Shown here: positions 37,107 through 46,571 of the stretch, in pieces
Layout: every line of letters starts with the position of its first letter
Numbering within the stretch: the first letter of the stretch is position 1
Source: Chryseobacterium indicum
GTDB taxonomy: Bacteria > Bacteroidota > Bacteroidia > Flavobacteriales > Weeksellaceae
Reading direction: 5' to 3'
Assembly: GCF_021504595.1 (NCBI RefSeq)
Contig: NZ_JACSGT010000001.1
Location: 3,100,001-3,164,000 of the forward strand
Length of the DNA: 64,000 nucleotides
Program-made: the position numbers and the translations under genes
Notes under the pieces: generated by a model
The model's database searches: none
Told to the model about the DNA's origin: nothing
Seen by the model: the letters and a program-made list of their open reading frames with translations, nothing else

Positions 37107-37973
37107 TTAATATCCAAAAACATCATTAAAACTAAACGTTTCATCTAATCTTACCCCTTTTTCAGTCATTTTCAGACTTGCCAGTTCGTTGTGTGCGTCA
37201 TGCTCAAAGAACAACAGATATTCATTATCCACACACTGCTTAAGAAATTTACCCTTTTCTTCTAAAGTTAAAAGAGGTCGGGTATCATAACCCATCACAT
37301 AAACCTGAGGAATATGTCCCGCTGTCGGAATTAAATCGGCCGCAAAAACAATTGTTTTTTCCTGATACTGAATGACAGGAAGCATTTGTTTTTCGGTATG
37401 ACCATCAACGAAAATCACATCCATTTTCAAGTCAGGTGCAAAACCGTAATTTCCCGTTGCAGGAAGAGGTAAAAAGTTTAATTGTCCGCTTTCCTGAATC
37501 GGGATAATATTCTCTTTCAGAAAACTCGCTTTTTCTCTGGCATTAGGTTCCGTTGCCCATTTCCAGTGGTTTTCATTCGTCCAGAACTGTGCATTTTTGA
37601 AAGCAGGTCTGTAACCTGTTTTATCGTCATTCCATTCAATTGCGCCACCGCAGTGATCGAAGTGAAGGTGAGTAAGGAAAACATCCGTGATGTCCTCTCT
37701 TACAAAACCATATTTCTTTAAGTTTTTGTCTAAATTATCGTCTCCCCAAAGCGAATAATGACCGAAAAATTTATCATCCTGCTTATTTCCTAAACCGCAG
37801 TCAATTAAAATTAATTTTTTTCCGTCTTCCACAAGAAGAGAACGTGTTCCCAGCTCAATTAAGTTTCTTTCGTCTGCAGGATTTGTTTTTTCCCACAAAC
37901 TCTTTGGGACGACTCCGAACATCGCTCCGCCGTCGAGCTTAAATTTTCCACATTGTATTGGATATAGCTTCAT
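37107..37973 (-). CDS. MBL-fold metallohydrolase (lactonase-like)
   Basis: This 288-residue protein shows the metallo-beta-lactamase metal motif HLHFDHCGG near residue 105, a second histidine in DGHTEKQM near residue 192, an AADLIP aspartate and a C-terminal FEHDAHNE histidine, so a dinuclear zinc site is expected. There is no signal peptide. The pattern resembles lactonase-type members (including N-acyl-homoserine lactonases), but the substrate cannot be read from the sequence. It lies 9 bp upstream of coaE and 50 bp downstream of ruvB. Confidence 0.88.
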   Translation of the reverse strand: MKLYPIQCGKFKLDGGAMFGVVPKSLWEKTNPADERNLIELGTRSLLVEDGKKLILIDCGLGNKQDDKFFGHYSLWGDDNLDKNLKKYGFVREDITDVFLTHLHFDHCGGAIEWNDDKTGYRPAFKNAQFWTNENHWKWATEPNAREKASFLKENIIPIQESGQLNFLPLPATGNYGFAPDLKMDVIFVDGHTEKQMLPVIQYQEKTIVFAADLIPTAGHIPQVYVMGYDTRPLLTLEEKGKFLKQCVDNEYLLFFEHDAHNELASLKMTEKGVRLDETFSFNDVFGY

Positions 37974-38023
37974 ATAATATTGAGTTTTTTATAATGTTAT
38001 TTATTTTTTATTTAAGTCAAAAA

Positions 38024-39046
38024 TCAGAAAAGTTCTCCCGGGTTTTTAGGCATTGAAATGTTGAGGTGCTTATAAGCTTTTTCCGTTACTTCACGACCTC
38101 TCGGTGTTCTGATGATAAATCCTTCCTGAATTAAAAAAGGTTCATAAACTTCCTCCAGAGTTTCAGGATTTTCTGCAATAGATGTTGCCAAAGCCGAAAT
38201 TCCCACGGGTTTTCCTTTAAAATTTTCGATCATCACGCGCATAATTTTGTTATCCATTTCATCAAGCCCATATTCATCAACGTTTAATGAATCCAAAGCA
38301 TATTTTGTAATGTTGATTTCTATTTCCCCGTTTCCTTTTATTTCTGCAAAATCACGAACTCTTCTTAACAGTGCATTGGCAATTCTCGGTGTTCCACGGC
38401 TTCTTCTGGCAATTTCAATTGCGGCATCTTCATAGATTTTTACGCCCAGCACTCTTGCGCTTCGGATAATAATCATCGACAAAAGTTCAATGGTATAATA
38501 TTCCAGCCTGCTTTGGATTCCAAATCTTGCCAGCATCGGTTTGGTAAGCATTCCGCTTCGTGTTGTTGCTCCCACCAAAGTAAACGGATTCAAGCCGATC
38601 TGTACGCTTCTTGCATTCGGACCGGTTTCCAGCATGATGTCGATTTTATAATCCTCCATCGCAGAATACAGATATTCTTCCACAACAGGAGAAAGACGGT
38701 GGATTTCATCGATGAAAAGCACATCATTTTCTTCCAGATTCGTTAATAAACCGGCTAAACTTCCGGGTTTATCCAGAACAGGTCCTGAAGTAATCTTGCA
38801 GTTTACTCCAAGTTCATTCGCGATAATATTGGCAAGAGTAGTCTTTCCCAAACCGGGAGGACCGTGCAAAAGAACATGATCCAAAGCTCCGCCACGTCTT
38901 TTGGCAGCCGTCACGAAAACTTCGAGATTTTCCAATGTTTTTCTTTGTCCGGCAAAATCTTTAAAACTCTGGGGACGAATCTGTTCTTCCTGCGCAAGTT
39001 CTTCGCGGGAATAATTGTCTTTATCTGGATGTAAAAAATCGGGCAT
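38024..39046 (-). CDS. ruvB: Holliday junction DNA helicase RuvB
   Basis: This 340-residue AAA+ motor drives branch migration with RuvA. Walker A is [17 protein letters not shown] near residue 60, Walker B is LFIDEIHRL, the sensor region is GATTRSGML, the arginine finger lies in ARFGIQSRL, and a winged-helix domain sits at the C-terminus ([13 protein letters not shown]). Length and motifs are canonical. Its upstream region abuts the left inverted repeat of the four-helix-bundle element, about 46 bp before the start. Confidence 0.97.
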   Translation of the reverse strand: MPDFLHPDKDNYSREELAQEEQIRPQSFKDFAGQRKTLENLEVFVTAAKRRGGALDHVLLHGPPGLGKTTLANIIANELGVNCKITSGPVLDKPGSLAGLLTNLEENDVLFIDEIHRLSPVVEEYLYSAMEDYKIDIMLETGPNARSVQIGLNPFTLVGATTRSGMLTKPMLARFGIQSRLEYYTIELLSMIIIRSARVLGVKIYEDAAIEIARRSRGTPRIANALLRRVRDFAEIKGNGEIEINITKYALDSLNVDEYGLDEMDNKIMRVMIENFKGKPVGISALATSIAENPETLEEVYEPFLIQEGFIIRTPRGREVTEKAYKHLNISMPKNPGELF

Positions 39047-39091
39047 TAATTCAATTTCATTTACCGTAAAGATAGGAAAATTGAGGTAAAA

Positions 39092-39115
39092 ATTAAGGTT
39101 GAGGCTGAGATTAAT
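39092..39115. repeat. Left inverted repeat framing four-helix-bundle gene
   Basis: This stretch is built from hexamers of the form RTTRAG. It matches the reverse complement of 39582-39605 at 21 of 24 positions. Related hexamers extend a little further left, to about 39080. Confidence 0.8.
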
Positions 39116-39191
39116 TTTAGCGTAATTCTGAGCTTTAAGTAAAGATTAAGGGCAAGTGTATTTGTGATTTACAATATTGATATATTTTAAG

Positions 39192-39199
39192 TATTTTTG
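39192..39199 (+). promoter_or_regulatory. -7 element of four-helix-bundle gene
   Basis: TATTTTTG is an exact consensus match 21 bp before the start codon and lies inside the inverted-repeat frame, so the element carries its own promoter. Confidence 0.55.
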
Positions 39200-39220
39200 A
39201 GAGGCAAATAGTAATAACAA

Positions 39221-39586
39221 ATGATAAAAGATTTTACTGAGATGCCCGTTTGGCAAAAGGCAATGGATATTGCTGAAAAATGTTTTAATATATCTGAAAG
39301 TTTACCCAAAAAAGAAGATTATGCGTTGAATTCACAATTAAGAAGATCAGCGGAAAGTATTTCAGCAAATATTGCTGAAGGTTTTGGGAGAAGAACAGCG
39401 AAAGATAAAGGCAGGTTTTATGATATTTCCAGAGGGTCTGCATTTGAAACTAAAAGCCATTTGATATACGGAAGCCGAGTAAAATATTTTTCAGAAAATG
39501 AGTGCTTAGAAATAAAAAATTTAATTAATGAAGTTGTACATGATTTAAATAAGATAACAAACCATTTAAGCAGAATTCATCCTTAA
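39221..39586 (+). CDS. Four-helix-bundle protein (23S rRNA intervening-sequence / S23 family)
   Basis: This 121-residue protein has the family pattern: VWQKAMDIAEK near the N-terminus, QLRRSAESISANIAEGFGR in the second helix, FYDISRGSAFETKSHL in the third, and a fourth helix ending in the C-terminal tail. Relatives are encoded in intervening sequences within 23S rRNA helices and also, as here, at independent chromosomal sites in Bacteroidota. The biochemical role is unknown. Its stop codon lies inside the right inverted repeat, so gene and repeats appear to form one unit of about 515 bp inserted between ruvB and hutI. Confidence 0.92.
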   Translation: MIKDFTEMPVWQKAMDIAEKCFNISESLPKKEDYALNSQLRRSAESISANIAEGFGRRTAKDKGRFYDISRGSAFETKSHLIYGSRVKYFSENECLEIKNLINEVVHDLNKITNHLSRIHP

Positions 39587-39605
39587 TCTAAGCCTCAATC
39601 TTAAT
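39582..39605. repeat. Right inverted repeat framing four-helix-bundle gene
   Basis: This stretch has CTYAAT-type hexamers, the inverse of 39092-39115 with three mismatches. It includes the stop codon of the four-helix-bundle gene and ends 9 bp before the hutI start. Confidence 0.8.
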
Positions 39606-39614
39606 CTTATAGTA

Positions 39615-40838
39615 ATGAAACTAATTGGTCCTTTCAGGCAAGTTGTAACACTTGCAAACCTTCCTTTAAGAGGAAAACTTTCAGACGAACAACTTGAGAT
39701 CATTCCCGATGGAGGAATTTTAATCGATAATAATAAAATCAAAAAGGTCGGAAATTTTGATACATTAAAATCTGAAAACCAGAATATTGAAATTGAAACG
39801 GTAGAAGGAGAGCAGATTGTTCTTCCGGCTTTCGTAGATTCTCATACACATATTTGTTTTGGCGGAAACAGAGCGAATGATTTCGCAATGCGTAACGCAG
39901 GAAAAACATACCTCGAAATTGCGGAAAGCGGAGGCGGAATCTGGAGTTCGGTACAGCATACGAGAAATGCTTCGGAGGAAGAATTGCTAAAAACTTTGCT
40001 GCAAAGAATTGACTTTTTAATTTCACTTGGAATTACCACCATTGAAGTAAAAAGCGGGTACGGTCTGGATGTGGAAAACGAGCTGAAAATGCTTCGCATC
40101 ATTAAAAAAGCGCAGGAAAAGACGAAAGCCACTTTGGTTTCGACCTGTCTTTCCGCACATCTCAAGCCAAGAGATTTTGAAGGAAGCAATGAAGATTATT
40201 TACACTATATTGTAAATGAAATTTTACTGAAAGTAAAAGAAGAGGATTTGGCAAAGCGTGTAGATATTTTCATTGAAAAATCTGCATTTCAGCCCGAAGA
40301 AAGCAAACACTTTTTGTTAAAAGCTAAAGAATTAGGTTTTGAAATTACTGTTCATGCCGATCAGTTTACTCCGGGAAGCTCAAGAATCGCAGTTGAAGTG
40401 GGGGCAAAATCTGCCGATCATCTGGAAGCAACTGTTGATGACGATATTGAATTTTTAGCCAAATCCGATACAGTGGCAACTGCTTTACCAGGTGCAAGTT
40501 TAGGATTGGGAGAAAAGTTTACGCCGGCGAGAAAATTACTGGATGCAGGAGCGATTGTGGCAATCGCAAGTGACTGGAATCCAGGTTCTGCGCCGATGGG
40601 AAATTTAATTACACAAGCTTCTATTTTGGCAACATTTGAAAAATTAACGACAGCAGAAGTGTTAGCGGGAATTACTTTCCGATCGGCTTTTGCGCTTGGT
40701 CTGGAAGACAGAGGAAGATTAACCGAAGGACAAAAAGCAGATTTTGTGACTTTCAAAACCAATAATTTCCAGAATGTCCTTTATAATCAGGGAAGCTTGA
40801 AAGCGGACAAGGTTTATATTGATGGTAAATTATTATAA
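39615..40838 (+). CDS. hutI: Imidazolonepropionase
   Basis: This 407-residue amidohydrolase opens 4-imidazolone-5-propanoate to N-formimino-L-glutamate, the third step of histidine degradation. Metal and substrate motifs are HTHICFGGNR near residue 77, the GGGIWSSVQHTR loop, KSGYGLD, the HADQF histidine near residue 245 and the SDWNPGS aspartate near residue 318. Length is normal for the family. hutG follows after two small membrane-protein genes; hutH and hutU are not in the window. Confidence 0.96.
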   Translation: MKLIGPFRQVVTLANLPLRGKLSDEQLEIIPDGGILIDNNKIKKVGNFDTLKSENQNIEIETVEGEQIVLPAFVDSHTHICFGGNRANDFAMRNAGKTYLEIAESGGGIWSSVQHTRNASEEELLKTLLQRIDFLISLGITTIEVKSGYGLDVENELKMLRIIKKAQEKTKATLVSTCLSAHLKPRDFEGSNEDYLHYIVNEILLKVKEEDLAKRVDIFIEKSAFQPEESKHFLLKAKELGFEITVHADQFTPGSSRIAVEVGAKSADHLEATVDDDIEFLAKSDTVATALPGASLGLGEKFTPARKLLDAGAIVAIASDWNPGSAPMGNLITQASILATFEKLTTAEVLAGITFRSAFALGLEDRGRLTEGQKADFVTFKTNNFQNVLYNQGSLKADKVYIDGKLL

Positions 40839-40849
40839 AAAACTTTGCC

Positions 40850-41107
40850 ATGCTGAAAGGAATTAAAAATCTTGTAATTTATTTCGTACTTCTTATAATA
40901 TCATTAAATGTACTTTCTATCTTGCAATCTCTTTGGGTTAATATTGGAAATATAAAAACCGGAGGACAGTTTTTGAATCTTATATATTCAGGGTTTGTTT
41001 TTATAAGTTTTCTTTTATTAATATTGATATCTTTTTATTTCTTAACAAGATGTGTGTTTAGTATTTTCCAAATAATAAAAAGTGTATTCATAAATTTAGT
41101 TGGCTAG
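40850..41107 (+). CDS. Small membrane protein 1 of the hut region
   Basis: This 85-residue protein is predicted to have two transmembrane helices (about 8-28 and 44-68) joined by a short polar loop containing NIGNIKTGGQ. It starts 11 bp after hutI on the same strand. No family is recognised. The layout is the same as in the next small protein, and the two may be distant relatives. Confidence 0.6.
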   Translation: MLKGIKNLVIYFVLLIISLNVLSILQSLWVNIGNIKTGGQFLNLIYSGFVFISFLLLILISFYFLTRCVFSIFQIIKSVFINLVG

Positions 41108-41146
41108 ATTAAATAATTAAATTATAAAGCTAAAAATTAAGGTTAG

Positions 41147-41368
41147 ATGAAAAAGATCATCATTCATTTCCTATTGATTTTAGTATCAATAATATTATTT
41201 GTTTTTCTGTCTTTTGTTGGCGTTTTTGCAATTTTTACTGAGAAAATAGAAAGCAATTCCAATAATATTTTAAATGCAGCTATTTTAATAATTTGGTTCA
41301 TCGTATTTATTTTAATAATATATTTTATCATTAAATTCCTCATAAGTATTTATAGGTATAAAGAATAA
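41147..41368 (+). CDS. Small membrane protein 2 of the hut region
   Basis: This 73-residue protein has two hydrophobic helices (about 5-28 and 43-68) separated by a short loop with KIESNSNN, and a basic C-terminus. It lies between the first small membrane protein and hutG, all co-directional. No family is recognised. Retention of an intact hydrophobic frame supports it as coding. Confidence 0.55.
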   Translation: MKKIIIHFLLILVSIILFVFLSFVGVFAIFTEKIESNSNNILNAAILIIWFIVFILIIYFIIKFLISIYRYKE

Positions 41369-41393
41369 CAAAATCACAAAACATAAATTTAGT

Positions 41394-42314
41394 ATGAATA
41401 ATATTTGGCAGGGAAGATTAGACGGAAAAGAACTTCTTTTCCACAGGATATTTCAGAGGGTGAAAGAGGAAAATAATTATGATTTTATTTCACCTAAAGA
41501 TTTCGTTTTACATGGATTTGCTGTAGATGAAGGTGTTAGACGGAATAAAGGAAGACAGGGCGCAAAAGATGCTCCGGATATTATCCGCAGAAATATGTCG
41601 AATTTTCCTGTAATTCGTCCTGATTTTTCATTACTGGATTTTGGAAATATTACCTGTGAAGACGGAAATTTAGAAAATACCCAGAACAATCTTGCCAAAA
41701 ATATTTCAAAGGTTTTACTGAAAGGAGGGAAGTCTGTGGTTTTAGGAGGAGGTCATGAAGTGACGTATGGGCATTATTTAGGGCTAAAAACAGCTTTTCC
41801 TGAACAGAAGATAGGAATTATTAATATTGATGCTCATTTTGATAACAGACAGCCTGAAAATGGAGTAGGAGTGAGTTCAGGAACCGGATTCTGGCAAATT
41901 GCTCAAGAAGGCGAAATTCATTCGCTACATATCGGGATTCAGAGAAACTCAAATACTTTGAAATTATTTGATACCGCTCATCAGTACGGAATGAAATATA
42001 TTCTTGCCGATGAACTTTTCTTTGAAAATTTGCCTTCTGTATATCAAAGAATTAATGATCTCCTCGACAGTGTAGATTATCTGTATCTTACGATTTGTAT
42101 GGATGTTTTCAACGCTTCCATTGCGCCCGGAGTTTCCGCATCTGCTTACAACGGTATTTTTGCCGATGCGACATTTATGCATTTTTACAGACATATTCTG
42201 AAAAGTGAAAAGCTTTTGGCACTTGATGTGGCAGAGGTAAATCCACAGTTTGACATACAGGAAAGAACAGTAAGACTGGCGGCAACGCTTGTGAATGAAT
42301 GGTTTATGATTTAA
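41394..42314 (+). CDS. hutG: Formimidoylglutamase
   Basis: This 306-residue member of the arginase/agmatinase family hydrolyses N-formimino-L-glutamate to glutamate and formamide. The dimanganese ligands are in GGGHEVTYGH (near residue 120), NIDAHFDNR (near 143) and CMDVFNASIAPGVSA (near 240), with a late glutamate in LDVAEVNPQFD. The combination with hutI two genes upstream supports histidine degradation rather than arginase activity. Confidence 0.92.
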   Translation: MNNIWQGRLDGKELLFHRIFQRVKEENNYDFISPKDFVLHGFAVDEGVRRNKGRQGAKDAPDIIRRNMSNFPVIRPDFSLLDFGNITCEDGNLENTQNNLAKNISKVLLKGGKSVVLGGGHEVTYGHYLGLKTAFPEQKIGIINIDAHFDNRQPENGVGVSSGTGFWQIAQEGEIHSLHIGIQRNSNTLKLFDTAHQYGMKYILADELFFENLPSVYQRINDLLDSVDYLYLTICMDVFNASIAPGVSASAYNGIFADATFMHFYRHILKSEKLLALDVAEVNPQFDIQERTVRLAATLVNEWFMI

Positions 42315-42454
42315 CATAATATTTGCAATATTCCGATAGAAAAAATCATTATTTTATATAACCCGAAGGAACAGGATTTGTTGCTTTCAAAATGCTTTAA
42401 AAAAGCATTAATTAAATTCGGTACAGATCCGGATTTAAAAACAGAAATTATAGT

Positions 42455-43753
42455 ATGGAACAATTAATTGAAAATAAACTTATCAAAGCAGATAAGGCAT
42501 TTTCAGAATGGAGAAAAGTACCATTCGAAGACAGACAGAAACTCATTGCTAAAGCAGCGGAAATCTTAAAGAACAATTCTGAAAAATTTGGAACGATCAT
42601 TACTCAGGAAATGAATAAACCTATTTCAGAATCTATTGCTGAAGTGGAAAAGTGTGCTTTAATGATGAATTATTATGCAGATGCCGAAAATATTTTAAAA
42701 CCGGAGAAAATCGATTCTGAATTTTCTTATTCTGAAGTTCATTATGTTCCAAAAGGGGTAATTTTAGGAGTAATGCCATGGAATTTCCCTTTCTGGCAAG
42801 TGCTGAGATTTGCCGTTCCTGCCATTTTAGCCGGAAATACCGTTGTATTAAAACATGCTTCAATTTGTTTCGGAAGCGGAAACGCTATCGAAGAAGTACT
42901 TTTGGAAGCCGGATTTCCGGAAGGGATTTTCCAGAATCTTGAGGTAAGTCATAAAGAGGTAAAAGGAATTCTCGAACATGATGCGGTAAAAGGAGTCAGT
43001 CTGACAGGAAGCGGAAAAGCGGGTGGAGAAGTGGCTTCTATTGCAGGACTAAATATCAAAAAATCATTGCTTGAACTTGGCGGAAGTGATGCTTTTATTG
43101 TATTGGAAGACGGAGATCTGGATGAAGCGGCAAAAGCAGGGGTAAAATCAAGACTTCAGAATTGCGGGCAAACCTGTACTGCAGCAAAAAGATTCATTAT
43201 TGATGAAAAAATTGAAGACGCTTTTCTTCCTAAATTTATTGAAGAATATAAAACATATGAAGTTGGAGATCCGATGGATAAAGAAACCAAAATTGCCGGA
43301 ATGGCAAGACCGGATCTTGCGGATGAACTGGAAAAACAGTTTCAGAAAGCACTGGAACATGGAGCTGAAATCATTCTTCCGTTGGAAAGAATTTCTGAAA
43401 ATGAATTCAGACCTGGTTTAATTCGTGTGCAGGAAGGAAATCCTATTTTGCAGGAAGAGCTTTTCGGACCTTTGGGAATGGTAATGATTGCTAAAAATGA
43501 CGAAGAAGCTTTAAAAATGGCGAATGATATTCCTTTCGGACTTTCCAATTCCGTATGGACAAAAGATCAGTCACGACAGTTATTTTTTATTGAAAACCTT
43601 GAATCAGGAACCGTTAATATCAATAGGATGACCAGTTCTGATCCGCGTTTTCCTTTCGGAGGATCAAAGGCTTCAGGTTATGGAACAGAACTTTCTTTAT
43701 TGGCTCTACGGGAATTCGTAACGGCAAGAACTGTTGTAGGAAATTATGAGTAA
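42455..43753 (+). CDS. Succinate-semialdehyde-type aldehyde dehydrogenase
   Basis: This 432-residue NAD(P)-dependent enzyme has the catalytic cysteine in NCGQTCTAAKRF near residue 237, the active-site glutamate in LELGGSDAF near residue 208, and the MPWNFPFWQ and ASGYGTE motifs. It resembles the short succinate-semialdehyde dehydrogenases (YneI/Sad type), which lack about 30 N-terminal residues relative to GabD. Substrate assignment is by resemblance. It lies 140 bp after hutG, is probably a separate unit, and is followed by a bidirectional terminator. Confidence 0.88.
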   Translation: MEQLIENKLIKADKAFSEWRKVPFEDRQKLIAKAAEILKNNSEKFGTIITQEMNKPISESIAEVEKCALMMNYYADAENILKPEKIDSEFSYSEVHYVPKGVILGVMPWNFPFWQVLRFAVPAILAGNTVVLKHASICFGSGNAIEEVLLEAGFPEGIFQNLEVSHKEVKGILEHDAVKGVSLTGSGKAGGEVASIAGLNIKKSLLELGGSDAFIVLEDGDLDEAAKAGVKSRLQNCGQTCTAAKRFIIDEKIEDAFLPKFIEEYKTYEVGDPMDKETKIAGMARPDLADELEKQFQKALEHGAEIILPLERISENEFRPGLIRVQEGNPILQEELFGPLGMVMIAKNDEEALKMANDIPFGLSNSVWTKDQSRQLFFIENLESGTVNINRMTSSDPRFPFGGSKASGYGTELSLLALREFVTARTVVGNYE

Positions 43754-43847
43754 ATAGGAAAGTTGGAAGAGGGGAGATGGAAGTTTATAAAAGTGCTGCT
43801 TAATTAACGTTCAATATTTATTCTTTCCGTTTTTGGCTCATAAAAAC

Positions 43848-43881
43848 AAAAAACTCACGAAATTTATTCGTGAGTTTTTTT
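43848..43881. terminator. Bidirectional terminator between aldehyde dehydrogenase and pyk
   Basis: AACTCACGAA pairs with TTCGTGAGTT. A-rich sequence precedes and T-rich follows, so it can serve both convergent genes. Confidence 0.85.
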
Positions 43882-43908
43882 GTTTTATAATTAACAGTTT
43901 TGTATTAA

Positions 43909-45354
43909 TTAAACTGTCGTTAATCTTAAGGTATTTGTTTTTCCGCCTTCGTAAGATGGAGTTGCATTGATGTTGATTACAAAGTCTCCAGCCTCGATAT
44001 ATCCGTAGTTATGTGTCAGCATATTTACCTGGATAATCGTTTCATCAGTAGATTTCTTCATATCATAATAATAGGCGTGAACTCCCCAAAGAAGGTTCAG
44101 CATGGTAATAACTCTCTTGTTTCCGCTGTATACAATGATGTGTGAATTGGGTCTGTGTGCCGAAAGCTGGAACGCTGTATATCCTGAACTTGTTAAGGTA
44201 ACAATCGCAGAAACGTTGGTGGTCTTCGCGATTCTTACTGCCGCAAGACAAACTCTGTTGGTGATAAATCGATCATCAATACAGTTGAAATCTTTTTCGA
44301 TAGGTTCATTTTTGTGCTGGTAAAAATGCGTAGTTTCAATGTTCTTTACAATTTTAGCCATATTTTCAACTACCTGAACCGGATATCTTCCTACAGAAGT
44401 TTCTCCTGAAAGCATTACGGCATCTGCTCCATCCAATACAGAGTTTGCAACGTCATTTACTTCCGCTCTTGTTGGTGTTAAACTGTTAATCATCGTTTCC
44501 ATCATCTGGGTAGCGATAATTACCGGCTTGGAATAGAATCTAGCTTTTTCAACCAGAGTTTTCTGGATGGCAGGAACTTCTTCCATCGGAACTTCCACTC
44601 CTAAATCTCCACGTGCAACCATTAAACCGTCGCATTCCAATAAAATTTCTTCTATATTTTTTACACCTTCCGGCTTCTCAATTTTCGCAATGATCGGCGT
44701 TTTGAATTTTCCATTAGGATGTTTAGAAATCAATTCTTTAAGATCGATAATATCCTGTGCATGACGAACGAATGAAAGTGCGATCCAGTCTACTTCCTGA
44801 TCCAGCATGAAATTAGCATCCTGAATGTCTTTTTCTGTTAATGCAGGAAGAGAAACGTTTGTATTGGGAAGGTTTACTCCTTTTTTGGAACTTAATGGTC
44901 CCCCCTGAATGGTTTTCGCTTTTACGGTATCTGTAAGGTTGGTTTCAGTTACTTCTAAAACTAATTTACCGTCATCAATAAGAATTCTTTCTCCTACTTT
45001 CACATCCTGTGGAAACTGTTGGTACGTCATGTACACTTTTGTAGAATCTCCTTCAATTTTTTCATTGGTGAAAGTAAGGATATCTCCGGGATTAAGGTAG
45101 GAACCTTCTTTTACAACTCCTACTCTTAGTTTCGGACCCTGTAAATCTCCTAAAATACCAACCGAGAAACCGTATTCTTTATTCAGTTCTCTGATGATTT
45201 CGATATTTGAACGAACTAAGTCGTAATCAGCGTGTGAAAAATTGATTCTGAAAATATCAACACCTGCTTTCATTAACCCTAACATTACTTCCTTTGACGA
45301 TGAAGCCGGACCAAGCGTTGCAATAATTTTTGTTTTCTTTAAATACTTATTCAT
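43909..45354 (-). CDS. pyk: Pyruvate kinase
   Basis: This 481-residue glycolytic enzyme converts phosphoenolpyruvate and ADP to pyruvate and ATP. Motifs in order: KIIATLGPASSS at the N-terminus, RINFSHAD, the B domain (LTFTNEKIEG onward), the active-site signature IIAKIEKPEGV with DGLMVARGDLGVEVP, and GADAVMLSGETSVGRYP. Length and order are canonical. Its start overlaps the IPExxxVDY gene by 8 bp. Confidence 0.97.
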   Translation of the reverse strand: MNKYLKKTKIIATLGPASSSKEVMLGLMKAGVDIFRINFSHADYDLVRSNIEIIRELNKEYGFSVGILGDLQGPKLRVGVVKEGSYLNPGDILTFTNEKIEGDSTKVYMTYQQFPQDVKVGERILIDDGKLVLEVTETNLTDTVKAKTIQGGPLSSKKGVNLPNTNVSLPALTEKDIQDANFMLDQEVDWIALSFVRHAQDIIDLKELISKHPNGKFKTPIIAKIEKPEGVKNIEEILLECDGLMVARGDLGVEVPMEEVPAIQKTLVEKARFYSKPVIIATQMMETMINSLTPTRAEVNDVANSVLDGADAVMLSGETSVGRYPVQVVENMAKIVKNIETTHFYQHKNEPIEKDFNCIDDRFITNRVCLAAVRIAKTTNVSAIVTLTSSGYTAFQLSAHRPNSHIIVYSGNKRVITMLNLLWGVHAYYYDMKKSTDETIIQVNMLTHNYGYIEAGDFVININATPSYEGGKTNTLRLTTV

Positions 45355-45820
45355 AATACTGGATAATTTGATAAAGTTCTTCTTCAGAACCTAGTGTATA
45401 ATCTTGAATTGGAAACACAAGATTTTCAGGGAGCAAAATTACGGAAAAATCAGGAAACTGTTCCGAACTGTGCAAAATATATTGCACTTCTACCTGATTA
45501 TTTAATAAAAATTTAATGTTTTCTTCTTCCGAGAAGAGCTCTGTCTGTAATTTTTTTTGTTTACTTTCCGAAGATCTGTTCGAAATAAAAGTAAAACAGG
45601 TCTTTGTAAACTTGTGGTAAGCCTCAAACCTTGAAAAAAAATAATCATAATACGACCCGTGAATAATAACATCTTCAATCCTTTTGAATGTAAGATCGTT
45701 GTTTTGATTCACCTTGTAGAAAAACTCATGATCGGGTATATTTTTTGCTAATCTTACCAATCCGATGGTAATATCTTCAAATTCTATATCATCAATGTCA
45801 TAAAGTTTTTGGATTTCCAA
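45347..45820 (-). CDS. IPExxxVDY family protein
   Basis: This 157-residue cytoplasmic protein belongs to a small Flavobacteriia family named after its N-terminal motif, which appears here as IPDHEFFYKVN near residue 29. It is encoded between rnc and pyk with overlaps of 23 bp and 8 bp, the usual arrangement in this class. Function is unknown; constant linkage suggests co-translation with RNase III and pyruvate kinase. Confidence 0.9.
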   Translation of the reverse strand: MEIQKLYDIDDIEFEDITIGLVRLAKNIPDHEFFYKVNQNNDLTFKRIEDVIIHGSYYDYFFSRFEAYHKFTKTCFTFISNRSSESKQKKLQTELFSEEENIKFLLNNQVEVQYILHSSEQFPDFSVILLPENLVFPIQDYTLGSEEELYQIIQYYE

Positions 45821-46562
45821 GTATATTTTCTTTTTTGTTTAAAATATAAAATGCTCTTTGTGCTGCCTTTTCTTCGGCTTTTTTCTTAGAAGTTTCTGTG
45901 GCATTCGCGATTTTTTCTTCTCCCAGCCATACATGACAGCGGAAAACAATCGATTTATTGACCTGAATTTCTTCGCAGGTTTCGTACTTTATATTCAGTT
46001 TCTTCTTTTGGCTCCATTCGAGCAGAAGACCTTTGTAGCTTACAATTTTATTTTCCAGCTTGTTAATTTCCGTTGGCGTCAGTAATCTTTCCAGAATGAT
46101 CTTTTTACAGGTTTCATACTGGAAGTCGAGATAAACAGCACCAATTAAAGCTTCAAATAAATTTCCGGAGATGTTTTCACCTAAAGCTACCACAGAGTTT
46201 TGTTTCTGCAGAAGACTGGTAAGTTTTAAATCTTCTCCTAATTTATTAAGATTCTTCCTATTAACAATCTTAGATTTCATCTGCGTCAGATATCCTTCAT
46301 TGGCTTGAGGATAGGTATGAAACAAATGACAAGAAATAATTGTACCCAAAACAGAATCTCCTAAAAATTCCAGCCTTTCATAATTGCTGTCTTTGTTTTT
46401 AGAAGAATTTTTTAAAGAAAAAGCTTCGCGGTAGAGGGCAACATTTTGTACCTCAGTTCCAAGCATTTTGCTGAGTTCAGTAATGAGAAAATAATCTCTC
46501 TCCGTTAATTGTCTTTTTCTTTTTTTGAGAAGGAATTTAGAAAAGTATTTCTGTAACTCCAT
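45798..46562 (-). CDS. rnc: Ribonuclease III
   Basis: This 254-residue double-strand-specific endoribonuclease is involved in rRNA processing. The catalytic signature is NYERLEFLGDSVLG near residue 62, with a second acidic site in NLFEALIGAVYLD, and a C-terminal dsRNA-binding domain has KGLLLEWSQKK and the KKAEEKAAQRA helix. It lies 9 bp after fabF. Confidence 0.95.
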   Translation of the reverse strand: MELQKYFSKFLLKKRKRQLTERDYFLITELSKMLGTEVQNVALYREAFSLKNSSKNKDSNYERLEFLGDSVLGTIISCHLFHTYPQANEGYLTQMKSKIVNRKNLNKLGEDLKLTSLLQKQNSVVALGENISGNLFEALIGAVYLDFQYETCKKIILERLLTPTEINKLENKIVSYKGLLLEWSQKKKLNIKYETCEEIQVNKSIVFRCHVWLGEEKIANATETSKKKAEEKAAQRAFYILNKKENILGNPKTL

Positions 46563-46571
46563 TCAGTAGAT

